Source: Bacteroidetes bacterium UBA7662
GTDB lineage: Bacteria; Bacteroidota; Bacteroidia; UBA7662
Direction of reading: 5' to 3'
DNA length: 40,412 nt
Assembly (NCBI GenBank): GCA_002483345.1
Contig: DLHS01000011.1
Span: 1 to 40,412 of the forward strand
Shown here piece after piece: positions 15,545 to 25,287 of this stretch (the first letter of the stretch is position 1; each line of letters opens with the position of its first letter). The notes beneath the pieces are model-generated. The model was not told the origin of the DNA and searched no databases. It saw only the letters and a program-made list of their open reading frames with translations. Made by a program: the position numbers and the translations under genes.

Positions 15545-17698
15545 TTACCGGCTGCCGGTGTTCAGAAATCCGGTTACCTGAAACTCCGTCCGCCGGTTTT
15601 CCTGGTGCTCTTTTTCACTGCATTTTACGTTATTGCCGCAGCGGTTCACCAACCTGCTTTCTCCGTAACCTTTGGCAGTGATGCGGTTAGCGTCAATGCC
15701 TTTGCTGATGATATAAGCTACCGAAGATTTTGCCCGTCGATCCGACAACAACGCGTTGGAAGCGTCATTGCCTCTGGCATCGGTATGGGAGCTGAGTTCT
15801 ATGATGATTTCAGGATTGTCTTCCAGTATCCGGACAATTTTGTCGAGCTCTTTGGCAGCGTCTTTCCGGATGTTCCATTTGTTGAGATCAAAGTAGATGT
15901 TATCTATTTTAAAAGCTTTGCCTATCACGATGGGTTCAAGCATGAAATCCCGGAGATAATCATAAACTACCTGCCGGCTTGCTTTGCAACCAGCAGTCCG
16001 GAGCAATACCGTTTGCGCGAAATAGCCGGGTTTACTGACCATTATCTCAAATGAACTGTTGGCCGTAAGTTGAATATACCGGTAAACGCCCGTAGGATTG
16101 GTATAATATGCCAGTACCGTGTCTCTGGCGGGTAACCGGAGGATGGTAATGAGCGTACTGTCGAGTGTCTCCCCGCTGACTTTATCCGTGATTGTACCCT
16201 GAAGGATGCAACCCCGGATAAGCTCTGTGAGCAGAATCCAGACCACGCTGTCTTTTTTGCCGATGCTGACCAGGGTTTCGTCCGGCCTGTAATTGGGCGC
16301 CACTGTTTTGAAAGTGTAGGGGACTTCCGGAACCAGCTTGAGTTTCGTATTTCCTGCCGGCAAAAATAAAACTGCTGAGTCGGGGTGAAACTGCAGCTGA
16401 ACAGCGGGGATGTTTTGTCGGGTAAGACTGTCGATGACATATACCTGAACAGGGCGTAAACGAGGCCGGAAACCAGTGAAAGCATAGATATCGTCGTCCA
16501 GGCCGGCATTTTCGCGGTTTGAACTGAAAAACCCTGCATCCCGGTTTTTTTCGATGGCAATAGCAAAATCGTCGAGGGGGGAATTAAAAGGAGTCCCCAG
16601 ATTTTCAGGTTCAGGGTTTTCCGGAGAAGCCCTGAGCAGATCGAGCCCACCCAATCCTCCCCAGCCGTTGGAGGCAAAGTACAACACCTTGTTTTGATGG
16701 CAGAAGGGAAACAATTCATCGCCGGGGGTATTGATACCCGGCCCAACGTTTTCAGGTTCCGACCACTGCCCGTCGGCCCGCAACGTACAGCGGTAAATAT
16801 CCATACCTCCGTAGCCACCCCTTCTGTCGGAGCTGAAGAAAAGCGTTTGGCCATCAGCACTTAAATGCGGATGGGTATAAGTATAACCGGATTCATTATA
16901 GGGGAAAGTATTGGTTTTCTCCCAGCTGTTTTTCCCGGCATTGAACCTGGCACTCATGATTTTAAGGTTACGGTAGCCGTTTTGTTTTTTCTTTTTGCGG
17001 GCGTTGACGGAATAGTACATGATGCCCTGCTGAATGCTGGCCGGTCCCACATTAAACCGGTGTCGTATTTCAGGGGCATAGGGGGTTATGCTGGTGTACT
17101 GGTCAGCTGCGGTCGCCTGCATGAGTTTTACAAAAGGCCGGTCGGTCCAGCTGTGGTTGTGGCGGATGAGGGATGCCCGGGTATGGGTGCCGGAAAAAAT
17201 GAGGGTGTCAGCCACGATGACAGGTGCAAAATCGCTGCTTGAGCTGTTGAAGGGGAGTTTCAGTATGCTTACATAAAGCTGGTCGTCCTGCAATTGTGCT
17301 GCTATGTCATACAGGCTCTCGCTAAGTTTAGATACCCGGTTGTCCCGGATGCCCGTTAGTTCAGGACTTGCAAGGAAGGCCCGTGCTGTATCGTATTTCC
17401 GGTTGGCTACGAGCAGTTCTGCGTATTGAATTTTATCTTCCGGGAGTGTGTCAAGCAGGGTGAGTCTGCCATACAGGGATTCAGCCTGCAAAGTCTGGTT
17501 GATCAGCCGGTAACTGTTGGCCAGCTTGCGGGTGATTTCGACATCGGTGGAATCCCTTTTCAGTAAATACTGATACAAGGGAATGGCGTCGGTGAAATTC
17601 AGCGTCCGGTATTTGTGGTTGGCAATACCCCGCACCAGCTGTGCTTCGGCCACCAGGGCGAAGCATAAAAATGAAAAGAGCAGGCCGATTTGCTTCAT
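15545..17698 (-). CDS. PorE-like OmpA-family protein with TPR and PD40 domains
   Basis: 717 residues. A signal peptide (1-19, ending AEAQ) is followed by TPR-like helices (about 25-130), a PD40/WD40-like propeller (about 150-410; for example HLSADGQTLFFSSDRRGG), a carboxypeptidase-regulatory-like beta domain (about 495-580) and a C-terminal OmpA domain (about 598-712). The OmpA domain has the peptidoglycan-binding Asp and Arg positions in SSHTDARG and ENRRTEF. The same order occurs in PorE of the type IX secretion system, which anchors the system to peptidoglycan, and in many paralogues located next to porP/sprF genes. It begins 1 bp after the PorP gene, so it belongs to the same transcript as PorP and the giant cargo gene. 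Confidence 0.88.
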   Translation of the reverse strand: MKQIGLLFSFLCFALVAEAQLVRGIANHKYRTLNFTDAIPLYQYLLKRDSTDVEITRKLANSYRLINQTLQAESLYGRLTLLDTLPEDKIQYAELLVANRKYDTARAFLASPELTGIRDNRVSKLSESLYDIAAQLQDDQLYVSILKLPFNSSSSDFAPVIVADTLIFSGTHTRASLIRHNHSWTDRPFVKLMQATAADQYTSITPYAPEIRHRFNVGPASIQQGIMYYSVNARKKKKQNGYRNLKIMSARFNAGKNSWEKTNTFPYNESGYTYTHPHLSADGQTLFFSSDRRGGYGGMDIYRCTLRADGQWSEPENVGPGINTPGDELFPFCHQNKVLYFASNGWGGLGGLDLLRASPENPEPENLGTPFNSPLDDFAIAIEKNRDAGFFSSNRENAGLDDDIYAFTGFRPRLRPVQVYVIDSLTRQNIPAVQLQFHPDSAVLFLPAGNTKLKLVPEVPYTFKTVAPNYRPDETLVSIGKKDSVVWILLTELIRGCILQGTITDKVSGETLDSTLITILRLPARDTVLAYYTNPTGVYRYIQLTANSSFEIMVSKPGYFAQTVLLRTAGCKASRQVVYDYLRDFMLEPIVIGKAFKIDNIYFDLNKWNIRKDAAKELDKIVRILEDNPEIIIELSSHTDARGNDASNALLSDRRAKSSVAYIISKGIDANRITAKGYGESRLVNRCGNNVKCSEKEHQENRRTEFQVTGFLNTGSR

Positions 17699-17699
17699 C

Positions 17700-18629
17700 T
17701 TAAAAATAGCGGGGGGAGGTTACTTTACGTCCGTTGAACCGGAAGAGATAATTCGCCGAAAATTCATGGGTACCACCCGCATAACTGCTGAGGGTGGTGA
17801 AAGTATAATCGAATGAATACCCGATACGGAGTTGGTTGTTAATCTGAAGGGCAGTCATAAAATTCAAGGCATCTCCCGACCGGTAACCGGCTCCTACCCA
17901 CAGCGTCTGTACCAGGAGGGTCGCCAGGTTAAAGTCGTATTCAACAGGGGCATTTATGACCGCTTTGATCATCAGAGAGGGTCGGATTTTAACAAGTGTA
18001 CCCACGTTGAGTATAATGCCGGTTGCCAGAAAATAATGCAATCGCGTAGCCGCAAACCGTGCCTCTACGCGTTCGATGCTGTTGGATTGATTCATGATCA
18101 GCGTGTTCTCCATCAAACGGGGCACAGAAAGCCCGAAATAAAAACGTTTGGTATAATAATATGTACCTACCCCAAAATTGGGGACAAAAAACATGGGGGT
18201 GTTGCTTGAAAAATTGACATCCGGCGTATTGGTTTTAATGTCGAGCAGACGCTCCTGATACCCCGAAAGCCCTGCCAGCACACCCAATGCCAGGGTGCCC
18301 TGTTCCAGTTTGATTTTGTACGAATAATTTCCAAAAACACCTGTTTGTGAGGCCACGCCTATCTCATCTTGGCAGATAGTAAGACCCAGCCCGACCTTGC
18401 TGCGGTAAAACGGCGTATGTGCGGTGAGCGTTTTGGTACTGGGAGCACCATCGATATTCACCCACTGCTCCCGGAAAACCGACGATACCGACATGGCTTC
18501 GTGAGAACCGGCATACGCCGGATTGATGAACAGCTCATTGAACGAATATTGCGTGAACATGGGCTCATTCTGCGCATACAAAAGGGTATGCATTAGCAGC
18601 AGTATCGATATGGTACACAGCCGCCTCAT
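17700..18629 (-). CDS. PorP/SprF-family T9SS outer-membrane protein
   Basis: 309 residues. A signal peptide ending LLYAQ is followed at once by the family hallmark NEPMFTQYSFNELFINPAYAGS (read in parts) and then barrel-like strands ending in a terminal aromatic (RYF). These 14-strand FadL-like barrels hold type B (CHU_C) cargo at the cell surface, and each is normally paired with its cargo gene. Here the cargo gene ends 1 bp upstream and the PorE-like gene starts 1 bp downstream. Confidence 0.93.
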   Translation of the reverse strand: MRRLCTISILLLMHTLLYAQNEPMFTQYSFNELFINPAYAGSHEAMSVSSVFREQWVNIDGAPSTKTLTAHTPFYRSKVGLGLTICQDEIGVASQTGVFGNYSYKIKLEQGTLALGVLAGLSGYQERLLDIKTNTPDVNFSSNTPMFFVPNFGVGTYYYTKRFYFGLSVPRLMENTLIMNQSNSIERVEARFAATRLHYFLATGIILNVGTLVKIRPSLMIKAVINAPVEYDFNLATLLVQTLWVGAGYRSGDALNFMTALQINNQLRIGYSFDYTFTTLSSYAGGTHEFSANYLFRFNGRKVTSPRYF

Positions 18630-18630
18630 T

Positions 18631-21600
18631 TCATTTTTTTATTACCACAAAACCGTTGAGTGGCATCACATCCGCCACCCCGAAATCGAGTACGTAGAAA
18701 TAGGTGCCGTTCGGTAAAAGGCCATCACCTACGATGATGGTGCCGCTTTTAAGGGAGGTGCCGGTCCAGCTGTTGTCGTAGGGTGCCGCCTCATACACCT
18801 TGTTCCCCCAGCGGTTAAAGATTTCGATGCGGTTGTTGGGATATTTTTCAATGCCGGGAATCACAAAAGCATCGTTTACCCCATCGCCATCGGGTGAAAA
18901 ACCATTCGGAATAAACATATGGAGCGAAACCGGGGTTGGCAGCGCTTCATCCGGCTTGCCGTCTCCATCCGGATCCGGATCAAAACCTTCGGTGGAGAGA
19001 TCCCTGACCACCCCCCCCGAAATCGGTTCTGTGGACAAAGCGGTCTGCTGGTTGATATAGGTTACCGCCGGCAGATTGGGGGTAATGTGCAACTCCAGCC
19101 TGATTTTCCTGCTTTCTCCCGGCGCAAGGCTGCTGCCGGTTGAATCGAGCAGTTCCTGCTGCAGCACGCCGTCGAAACCGGGGTTGACAGCCAACCCGTT
19201 ATCTGCAGTTATCTGTTGAACCACAAAAACGGAGGGAGCAGGGATAAGGGTCTGAAGAGGCTGCAATAAACGGATTCGATGCAGCATGCCATCGCCATAG
19301 TTACGCAGCGTTGCCACATAGGTTACCACATAGGTATCCTCGGTGAGGGCGGTCGGTTCTTCTACCAGCAGGGCGATACCAAGCAGCGGATGGTCGGAAG
19401 GAGGCAGGGGCATTATGGTGATCCGGACGCTGTTGCTTTGCGATACGGGACAGGGCGCAGCCAGAACCGAGCGCCGGAACCAGCTTGTCTGCAATAAAAT
19501 GCCGGGATCATAATCCCTTCCGGTGGCCCCCGGAATAAGGCTGAAGCCGTTGCTGCTGTCGGTGGTTGAAACAAACCATTGATAAAGGTGCTCCGCTCCG
19601 GAAAGCAAAGTCCCGGTAATAGTGCCCGGATCTCCCGAAACAAAAAAACTATCCGGTACAGGAGCAGTTATCGCGTTCAGGCCGGGCAAACCGACTACCA
19701 CGATACTATCCACCTGAGAAGTGTCGGCAGGACAAACGCCGTTCTGTACGATTACCCTGTAATAGGTGGTGGTTGAGAGATTGGTAACCGTCAGGCTGTC
19801 GTTGGTTGAGGCGATGTCGGTGACGCCTGTGCTGAAATCAGCAGAGGCGGAAGCCTGCCATTTAACGATGTTCCCGGTGGTTCCGGTGAGAATCAGCGTA
19901 GTAACATGAATGCCGCTGCAAACGGTTGTTCCGCCGCCCAGCAACCCTGCTACGGCAGGCTGATTGACGATGATGGAAATGCTGTTGGAAGTATCTGCGG
20001 GGCAAACGCCATTTTGCACGATCACCCGGTAATAAGTAGTGGTTGAAAGGTTGTTTACCGTCAGGCTGTCGTTGGTTGAGGCGATGTCGGTGACGCCTGT
20101 GCTGAAGTTGGCTGTCGTAGAGGTCTGCCATTTAACGATGTTCCCGGTTGTTCCGGAGAGAATCAGCGTAGTAACATTAATGCTGCTGCAAACGGTTGTT
20201 CCGCCCGTCAAAATTCCGGCTATGGCAGGTGAATGGACCACGATGCTATCGATCTGTGAGGTATCAGGAGGGCAAATGCCGTTCTGCACCATCACCCGGT
20301 AATAGGTGGTAGTAGAGAGATTGGTAACCGTCAGGCTGTCGTTGGTTGAGGCGATGTCGGTGACGCCTGTGCTGAAGTTGGCTGTCGTAGAGGTCTGCCA
20401 TTTAACGATGTTCCCGGTTGTTCCGGAGAGAATCAGCGTAGTAACATGAATGCCGCTGCAAACGGTTGTTCCGCCGGTCAAAATTCCGGCTACGGCGGTT
20501 TGATGGACCACAATGCTATCAATCTGTGAGGTATCTGCAGGGCAAATGCCGTTCTGTACGATTACCCTGTAATAGGTGGTAGTAGAGAGATTGGTAACCG
20601 TCAGGCTGTCGTTGGTTGAAGCGATGTCGGTGACGCCGGTGCTGAAATCAGCAGAGGCGGAAGCCTGCCATTTGAGGATGTTTCCGGTTGTTCCGGAGAG
20701 GATCAGTGTAGTAACATTAATGCCGCTGCAAACGGTTGTTCCGCCGGTCAAAATTCCGGCTACAGCGGTTTGTTGAACTACGATGCTATCTGTTTGTGAG
20801 GTATCAGGAGGGCAAATGCCGTTCTGCACGATAACTCTGTAATAAGTGGTAGTTGAAAGATTGCTAACCGTCAGGCTGTCGTTGGTTGAGGCGATGTCTG
20901 TGACGCCTGTGCTGAAATCAGCAGAGGAGGAAGCCTGCCATTGGAGGATGTTCCCGGTGGTTCCGGTGAGTGTCAGTGTAGTAACATTATTTCCGCTGCA
21001 AACGGTTGTTCCGCCGGCCAGCAGCCCTGCTACGGCAGGCTGATTGACGATGATAGAAATGCTGTTGGAAGTATCTGCCGGGCAAATGCCGTTCTGCACG
21101 ATAACTCTGTAATAAGTGGTAGTTGAAAGATTGCTAATCGTCAGGCTGTCGTTGGTTGAAGCAATGTCGGTGACACCGGTGCTGAAATCAGCGGAGGTAG
21201 ATGCCTGCCATTTAACGATGCTGCCGGTAGTTCCGGTGAGAATCAGCGTAGTAACATGAATGCCGCTGCAAACAGTGGTTCCGCCGGTCAAAATTCCGGC
21301 TACAGCGGTTTGTTGAACTACGATGCTATCTGTTTGTGAGGTATCTGCAGGGCAAACGCCATTTTGCACGATAACCCGGTAGTGGGTGGTGTTTGAAAGG
21401 TTGTTTACCGTCAGGCTGTCGTTGGTTGAGGCGATGTCTGTTACGTCGGTGCTGAAATCAACGGAGGTAGATGCCTGCCATTTAACGATGCTACCGGTAG
21501 TTCCTGAGAGAATCAGCGTAGTAACATGAATGCCGCTGCAAACGGTGGTTCCGCCGGCCAGCAGTCCGGCTGCGGCAGGCTGATTGACGATGATAGAAAT

Positions 21601-24600
21601 GCTGTTGGAGGTGTCTGCCGGGCAAATACCATTCTGCACCATCACCCGGTAATAAGTGGTAGTTGAAAGATTGGTAACCGTCAGACTGTCGTTGGTTGAG
21701 GCGATGTCGGTGACGCCTGTGCTGAAGTTGGCTGTCGTAGAAGCCTGCCATTTAACGATGTTGCCGGTGGTTCCGGCGACTACGAGTATGGTTGAATTGT
21801 TCCCGGTGCATACCTGCCCGCCACCTGAAAGTACACCGGCTACCGCCGACGGCACAACAACTATGCTGTCAATTGTTGAAGTATCTGCGGGGCAAACGCC
21901 ATTCTGTACGATGACCCTGTAATAGGTGGTAGTCGTTAGATTGGTAACCGTCAGACTGTCGTTGCCGGATACAATGTCTGTAATTCCTGCGCTGAAGTCA
22001 GCAGTTGATGAAGCCTGCCATTTGACAATGTTGCCGATACTTCCGTTTAGGACCAGTATGGTGCTGTTGTTGCCTGAACAAACTGCTACCGGGCCACCAC
22101 CCAAAACACCCCCTGCTGTCAGGGGTGTCACCACAACGGCCGCGGCAGCACTACTGACGGTCGCGCAGTTCAGGTAGCGCACTACCGCCCGGTAATAGGT
22201 GGTCTGGCTCAGATTCTGAGCCGTATACTGGGTAGTGGTATGGGAGATAGGCGTGACCGTTCCGGAGAAATCTGCCGCCAAAGCCGATTCCCACCGTACT
22301 ATATTCCCCTGATGCCCGACCAAAGTAAGCTGTGTGGTATTGGTTCCTGTACAAACAGTACTGCCACCCACTACTGTTCCGCCATTGGGTTGCGGCTGAA
22401 CATTGATGTAAGTTACCGGTGAGTATACCGGCGGACAGACGCCGTTCTGTATCACTACCCGGTAATAAGTCAGCGCAGCAAGATTACTGGCGGTATAGCT
22501 GGCCCCCGTATGGGCAATGGAGGTTACCGGTCCTGTAAAACCAGCGGACGATGACGATTCCCAGCGGATAATCGTACCTACATAGCTGGTCGCCGTAAGG
22601 GTGGTCTGGTTGCTGTCGATACATACCGTGACCGGTCCGCCGGTCAGAAAACCACCGGAGGAGTTAGGTGTAACCGCTACAGCCGCCGCGGCGCCGTTGG
22701 CAGCAGCGCAGCTCCCGTTTTTGACCACCGCTCTGAAATAGGTCGTAATCGATAAATTGGTCGCTGTATGGGTGGCCGTCGTATTCGCAATCTGGGTGAC
22801 GATACCCGTAAAGCCGGGGTTGGTGGCCGATTCCCACCGGAGTATGCTTCCGGTGTGGCCGGTCAGGGTCAGCTGGGTTGAGTTTACACCGCTGCAAACG
22901 GTGTCACTACCCCCGGCAATACCTCCAATCGTTGCAGCAGTAACAAGGATGGAATCGGTAGCACTGAAGGCAGTGTCGCAGGGTGTGTTCCGCAACACGA
23001 CCCGGAAATAGGTGGTGGCCGTAAGATTGGTTGGGGTATGCTGGGTTGTGGTGTTGGAAATGTTGGTTACAGTGCCCGAGAAATCAGCGGTAAGCGCCGA
23101 TTCCCACCGCAGCATGGCTCCGGTATGTCCGCTCAGGGTGAGTTGGGTGCTGTTGGTTCCGGTGCAGACAGCAGTCCCGCCGCTTAAAATGCCTCCTACG
23201 GTCGGCTGAACTACGGTGATAACTTTAACAGTCGACCGGGCGGTGTCGCAAAGCCCGTTCTGAACAATCACCCTGAAATAGGTAGTTGCGGTCAGGTTAA
23301 GGGCGGTATAACTGGCACCGGCATGGTTGATGGTCGTGACCGTACCTGAAAAATCTGCCGCCAGGGCCGATTCCCATCTTACTATGCTGCCGGTATGGCC
23401 GGACAGGAGCAGCGGGGTGCTGTTTACACCACTGCAAACCACCAGATTTGGAGAGAAGGGATTTGTGCCGGTAACAGTGCCACCTGCTGAAGCGGCCAGA
23501 ACAGTTACAGAAGCTGGTGCCGCGTAGCTGGTGCAGTTCCCCGAAACCAGTTCAGCCCTGAAGTAAGTGGTAACCGATACATTGAGCGCGTTATAACTGG
23601 TGCCTGTATGGCTGATGGGGGTAATTACACCTGAAAAATCCGAAGTCAGTGCCGACTGCCACCTGCTTATTGTACCACTGTGACCACTGAGGGTGAGCAG
23701 GGTCGCATGGGTGCCTGCGCAGACACTATCAGAACCGTTTACAGTACCACCATCCGGATTGGGATTAACCGTTACGGTTGCCACTGTAGCATAACTTGTA
23801 CAGCCGTTCTGACTGACGCGTACCCGGTAAGAAGTTGTCTGATTCAGGTTACTGATGGCCAGGGTGGCCTGGGTATGGGAAATGACCGTGACTGTACCGG
23901 AAAAGTCTGCCGAAGCGGCCGATTCCCATTGCACGATGCTGCCGCTATGCCCTGATAATTGCAGGCTTACGTTGTTGCTCCCGGCACAAACCGTGGTATC
24001 TCCCGACAAAGTGCCGCCGGCAGGGGCGGATTGGATTACAATAGATGCTGCTGAGGTAGTCGCTGCCGCACAATTTCCATTGGCAACGACCGCCCGGTAA
24101 TAGGTGGTCACAGCCAGATTGAAAATGGTCAGCGTATCTGAGGTGTGGGCGATGGTAGTTACGGTTCCGGAAAAATTGGCTGCCGCGGCCGATTCCCACC
24201 GGACGATACCGCCTGTGTAACCACTCAGACTGAGCAGGGTACTGTTGGTAGAAGAACAATAGGTTGTGCCGCCACTCAGGCTGCCGGCCACTGATGCGGC
24301 ATTTACAGTCACCGTATCGGGTGCGGCATAAGCGAGTGAACAGACCCCGCTTTTCACCACAGCGCGGTAGTAGATGGTGCCTGTATTAAGTAATGGCGGT
24401 GTGAAATAGGTCGTGTTGGTATGGGTAATGCTGGTGACATTGCTGCTGAAGTCGCCCACTGTTGAAGATTCCCAGCGGATAACTGCACCCGTATGTCCTG
24501 CCAGCGTCAAGGTGGCTACAACTGGTGATGGGCAAAAATTACCCCCTCCCGAAACAGTCCCGCCAACGCTCAGCGGATTCACTGTTACGGTAACCGGATC

Positions 24601-25050
24601 GGTATATACAACCGAGTCAACCATGGTACGTACGGCTCTTCTGAAATAGGTGGTCTGGTGCAGCACACCGGCGCTGTAGGTCAATCCGGTAGCAGCCGGT
24701 ATATCGGTGTAGCCGGCAAACAGGCCTGTAGTTGACGACTGCCATTGATACTGATAAGGTGGTGTGCCATTTGCGGCAGGAAAAGTGGAGGTAAAAGGCG
24801 CCGGGATGGTGCCTGCACAAATGGTTTGACTACCCTCGATTACACCCGGACCTAAAGTACTGAGCGCGGCTTCTTTTTTGAGGTCATTGCCAACAGTAGG
24901 GGAAGGAATTCCTGCTGTTAAGGGCGCTGCAGAAAAGAAACTATAGTACAGCAGCCACAACAACCAGCCAAATATCCTCCGCACCTGCACCTTCATTACC
25001 TTACAGTGGAACTGCGATAAAAGGTACAGACCGACAAGCCGGAAACACAC
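18631..25050 (-). CDS. Giant T9SS cargo protein with 18 tandem ~90-residue repeats and CHU_C domain
   Basis: 2139 residues from 25050. The ATG at 24996 is the better start (2121 residues), because it places a signal peptide right at the N-terminus (MKVQVRRIFGWLLWLLYYSF). After one divergent Ig-like unit come 18 repeats of about 90 residues (about 164-1788), each with a Cys after the opening glycines (for example GGTTVCSG), a W(E/Q)(S/A) strand, TTYYR and a second Cys (QNGICP). The paired cysteines suggest one disulfide per Ig-like module. Then come another divergent module, a DUF11-like segment (about 1900-2015), a calcium-binding-type DPDPDGDGKPDE and the type B sorting domain (IPNGFSPDGDGVNDAF, FNRWGNKVYE, C-terminal GFVVIKK). 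It is likely a cell-surface adhesin or filament displayed through the adjacent PorP/SprF protein. Confidence 0.93.
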   Translation of the reverse strand: MCFRLVGLYLLSQFHCKVMKVQVRRIFGWLLWLLYYSFFSAAPLTAGIPSPTVGNDLKKEAALSTLGPGVIEGSQTICAGTIPAPFTSTFPAANGTPPYQYQWQSSTTGLFAGYTDIPAATGLTYSAGVLHQTTYFRRAVRTMVDSVVYTDPVTVTVNPLSVGGTVSGGGNFCPSPVVATLTLAGHTGAVIRWESSTVGDFSSNVTSITHTNTTYFTPPLLNTGTIYYRAVVKSGVCSLAYAAPDTVTVNAASVAGSLSGGTTYCSSTNSTLLSLSGYTGGIVRWESAAAANFSGTVTTIAHTSDTLTIFNLAVTTYYRAVVANGNCAAATTSAASIVIQSAPAGGTLSGDTTVCAGSNNVSLQLSGHSGSIVQWESAASADFSGTVTVISHTQATLAISNLNQTTSYRVRVSQNGCTSYATVATVTVNPNPDGGTVNGSDSVCAGTHATLLTLSGHSGTISRWQSALTSDFSGVITPISHTGTSYNALNVSVTTYFRAELVSGNCTSYAAPASVTVLAASAGGTVTGTNPFSPNLVVCSGVNSTPLLLSGHTGSIVRWESALAADFSGTVTTINHAGASYTALNLTATTYFRVIVQNGLCDTARSTVKVITVVQPTVGGILSGGTAVCTGTNSTQLTLSGHTGAMLRWESALTADFSGTVTNISNTTTQHTPTNLTATTYFRVVLRNTPCDTAFSATDSILVTAATIGGIAGGSDTVCSGVNSTQLTLTGHTGSILRWESATNPGFTGIVTQIANTTATHTATNLSITTYFRAVVKNGSCAAANGAAAAVAVTPNSSGGFLTGGPVTVCIDSNQTTLTATSYVGTIIRWESSSSAGFTGPVTSIAHTGASYTASNLAALTYYRVVIQNGVCPPVYSPVTYINVQPQPNGGTVVGGSTVCTGTNTTQLTLVGHQGNIVRWESALAADFSGTVTPISHTTTQYTAQNLSQTTYYRAVVRYLNCATVSSAAAAVVVTPLTAGGVLGGGPVAVCSGNNSTILVLNGSIGNIVKWQASSTADFSAGITDIVSGNDSLTVTNLTTTTYYRVIVQNGVCPADTSTIDSIVVVPSAVAGVLSGGGQVCTGNNSTILVVAGTTGNIVKWQASTTANFSTGVTDIASTNDSLTVTNLSTTTYYRVMVQNGICPADTSNSISIIVNQPAAAGLLAGGTTVCSGIHVTTLILSGTTGSIVKWQASTSVDFSTDVTDIASTNDSLTVNNLSNTTHYRVIVQNGVCPADTSQTDSIVVQQTAVAGILTGGTTVCSGIHVTTLILTGTTGSIVKWQASTSADFSTGVTDIASTNDSLTISNLSTTTYYRVIVQNGICPADTSNSISIIVNQPAVAGLLAGGTTVCSGNNVTTLTLTGTTGNILQWQASSSADFSTGVTDIASTNDSLTVSNLSTTTYYRVIVQNGICPPDTSQTDSIVVQQTAVAGILTGGTTVCSGINVTTLILSGTTGNILKWQASASADFSTGVTDIASTNDSLTVTNLSTTTYYRVIVQNGICPADTSQIDSIVVHQTAVAGILTGGTTVCSGIHVTTLILSGTTGNIVKWQTSTTANFSTGVTDIASTNDSLTVTNLSTTTYYRVMVQNGICPPDTSQIDSIVVHSPAIAGILTGGTTVCSSINVTTLILSGTTGNIVKWQTSTTANFSTGVTDIASTNDSLTVNNLSTTTYYRVIVQNGVCPADTSNSISIIVNQPAVAGLLGGGTTVCSGIHVTTLILTGTTGNIVKWQASASADFSTGVTDIASTNDSLTVTNLSTTTYYRVIVQNGVCPADTSQVDSIVVVGLPGLNAITAPVPDSFFVSGDPGTITGTLLSGAEHLYQWFVSTTDSSNGFSLIPGATGRDYDPGILLQTSWFRRSVLAAPCPVSQSNSVRITIMPLPPSDHPLLGIALLVEEPTALTEDTYVVTYVATLRNYGDGMLHRIRLLQPLQTLIPAPSVFVVQQITADNGLAVNPGFDGVLQQELLDSTGSSLAPGESRKIRLELHITPNLPAVTYINQQTALSTEPISGGVVRDLSTEGFDPDPDGDGKPDEALPTPVSLHMFIPNGFSPDGDGVNDAFVIPGIEKYPNNRIEIFNRWGNKVYEAAPYDNSWTGTSLKSGTIIVGDGLLPNGTYFYVLDFGVADVMPLNGFVVIKK
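19691..24561 (-). repeat. Intragenic 270-bp tandem repeat array (18 units)
   Basis: The coding repeats of the giant T9SS protein. The eight C-terminal units (about 19,691-21,850) are nearly identical in DNA and stay in exact 270-bp register: the landmark GTTGGTTGAGGCGATGT or a close variant recurs at 19801, 20071, 20341, 20611, 20881, 21151, 21421 and 21691. Unit linkers also alternate between two types, giving a 540-bp higher-order unit (for example 20767 versus 21307). The ten N-terminal units have diverged in sequence but keep their length of about 270 bp. Confidence 0.93.
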
Positions 25051-25075
25051 CGGCCTCCTGTGTCAGCCACACAGG
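25038..25075 (-). other. Two adjacent small hairpins in the leader of the giant T9SS gene
   Basis: CCTGTGT (25057-25063) pairs with ACACAGG (25069-25075) over a 5-nt loop, and GCCGG (25038-25042) pairs with CCGGC (25050-25054) over 7 nt. If translation starts at 24996, both lie 41-80 nt upstream of the start, in the mRNA leader. The rest of the 237-bp gap to the ABC-F gene's stop (25051-25287) shows no gene and no clear promoter. Confidence 0.4.
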
Positions 25076-25287
25076 ATTCAACATAGGATAGTTTGCATAG
25101 GTTGGTTTGCTTAGCTTTCAGCAGGTAGCGTCATAGGCTAATCTTTTGTAAGATAGCTAATTATAGCATCCATGCATGTGTAATTTGATGGCAGGATTTG
25201 CCTGAGGGCATGCCAAAGGAAGCCGGATGGTAGTGGCTGAAGCCTGGGAAAGGGATACTGACAGCAGCGTCCGCGAAAGCCCGATGC

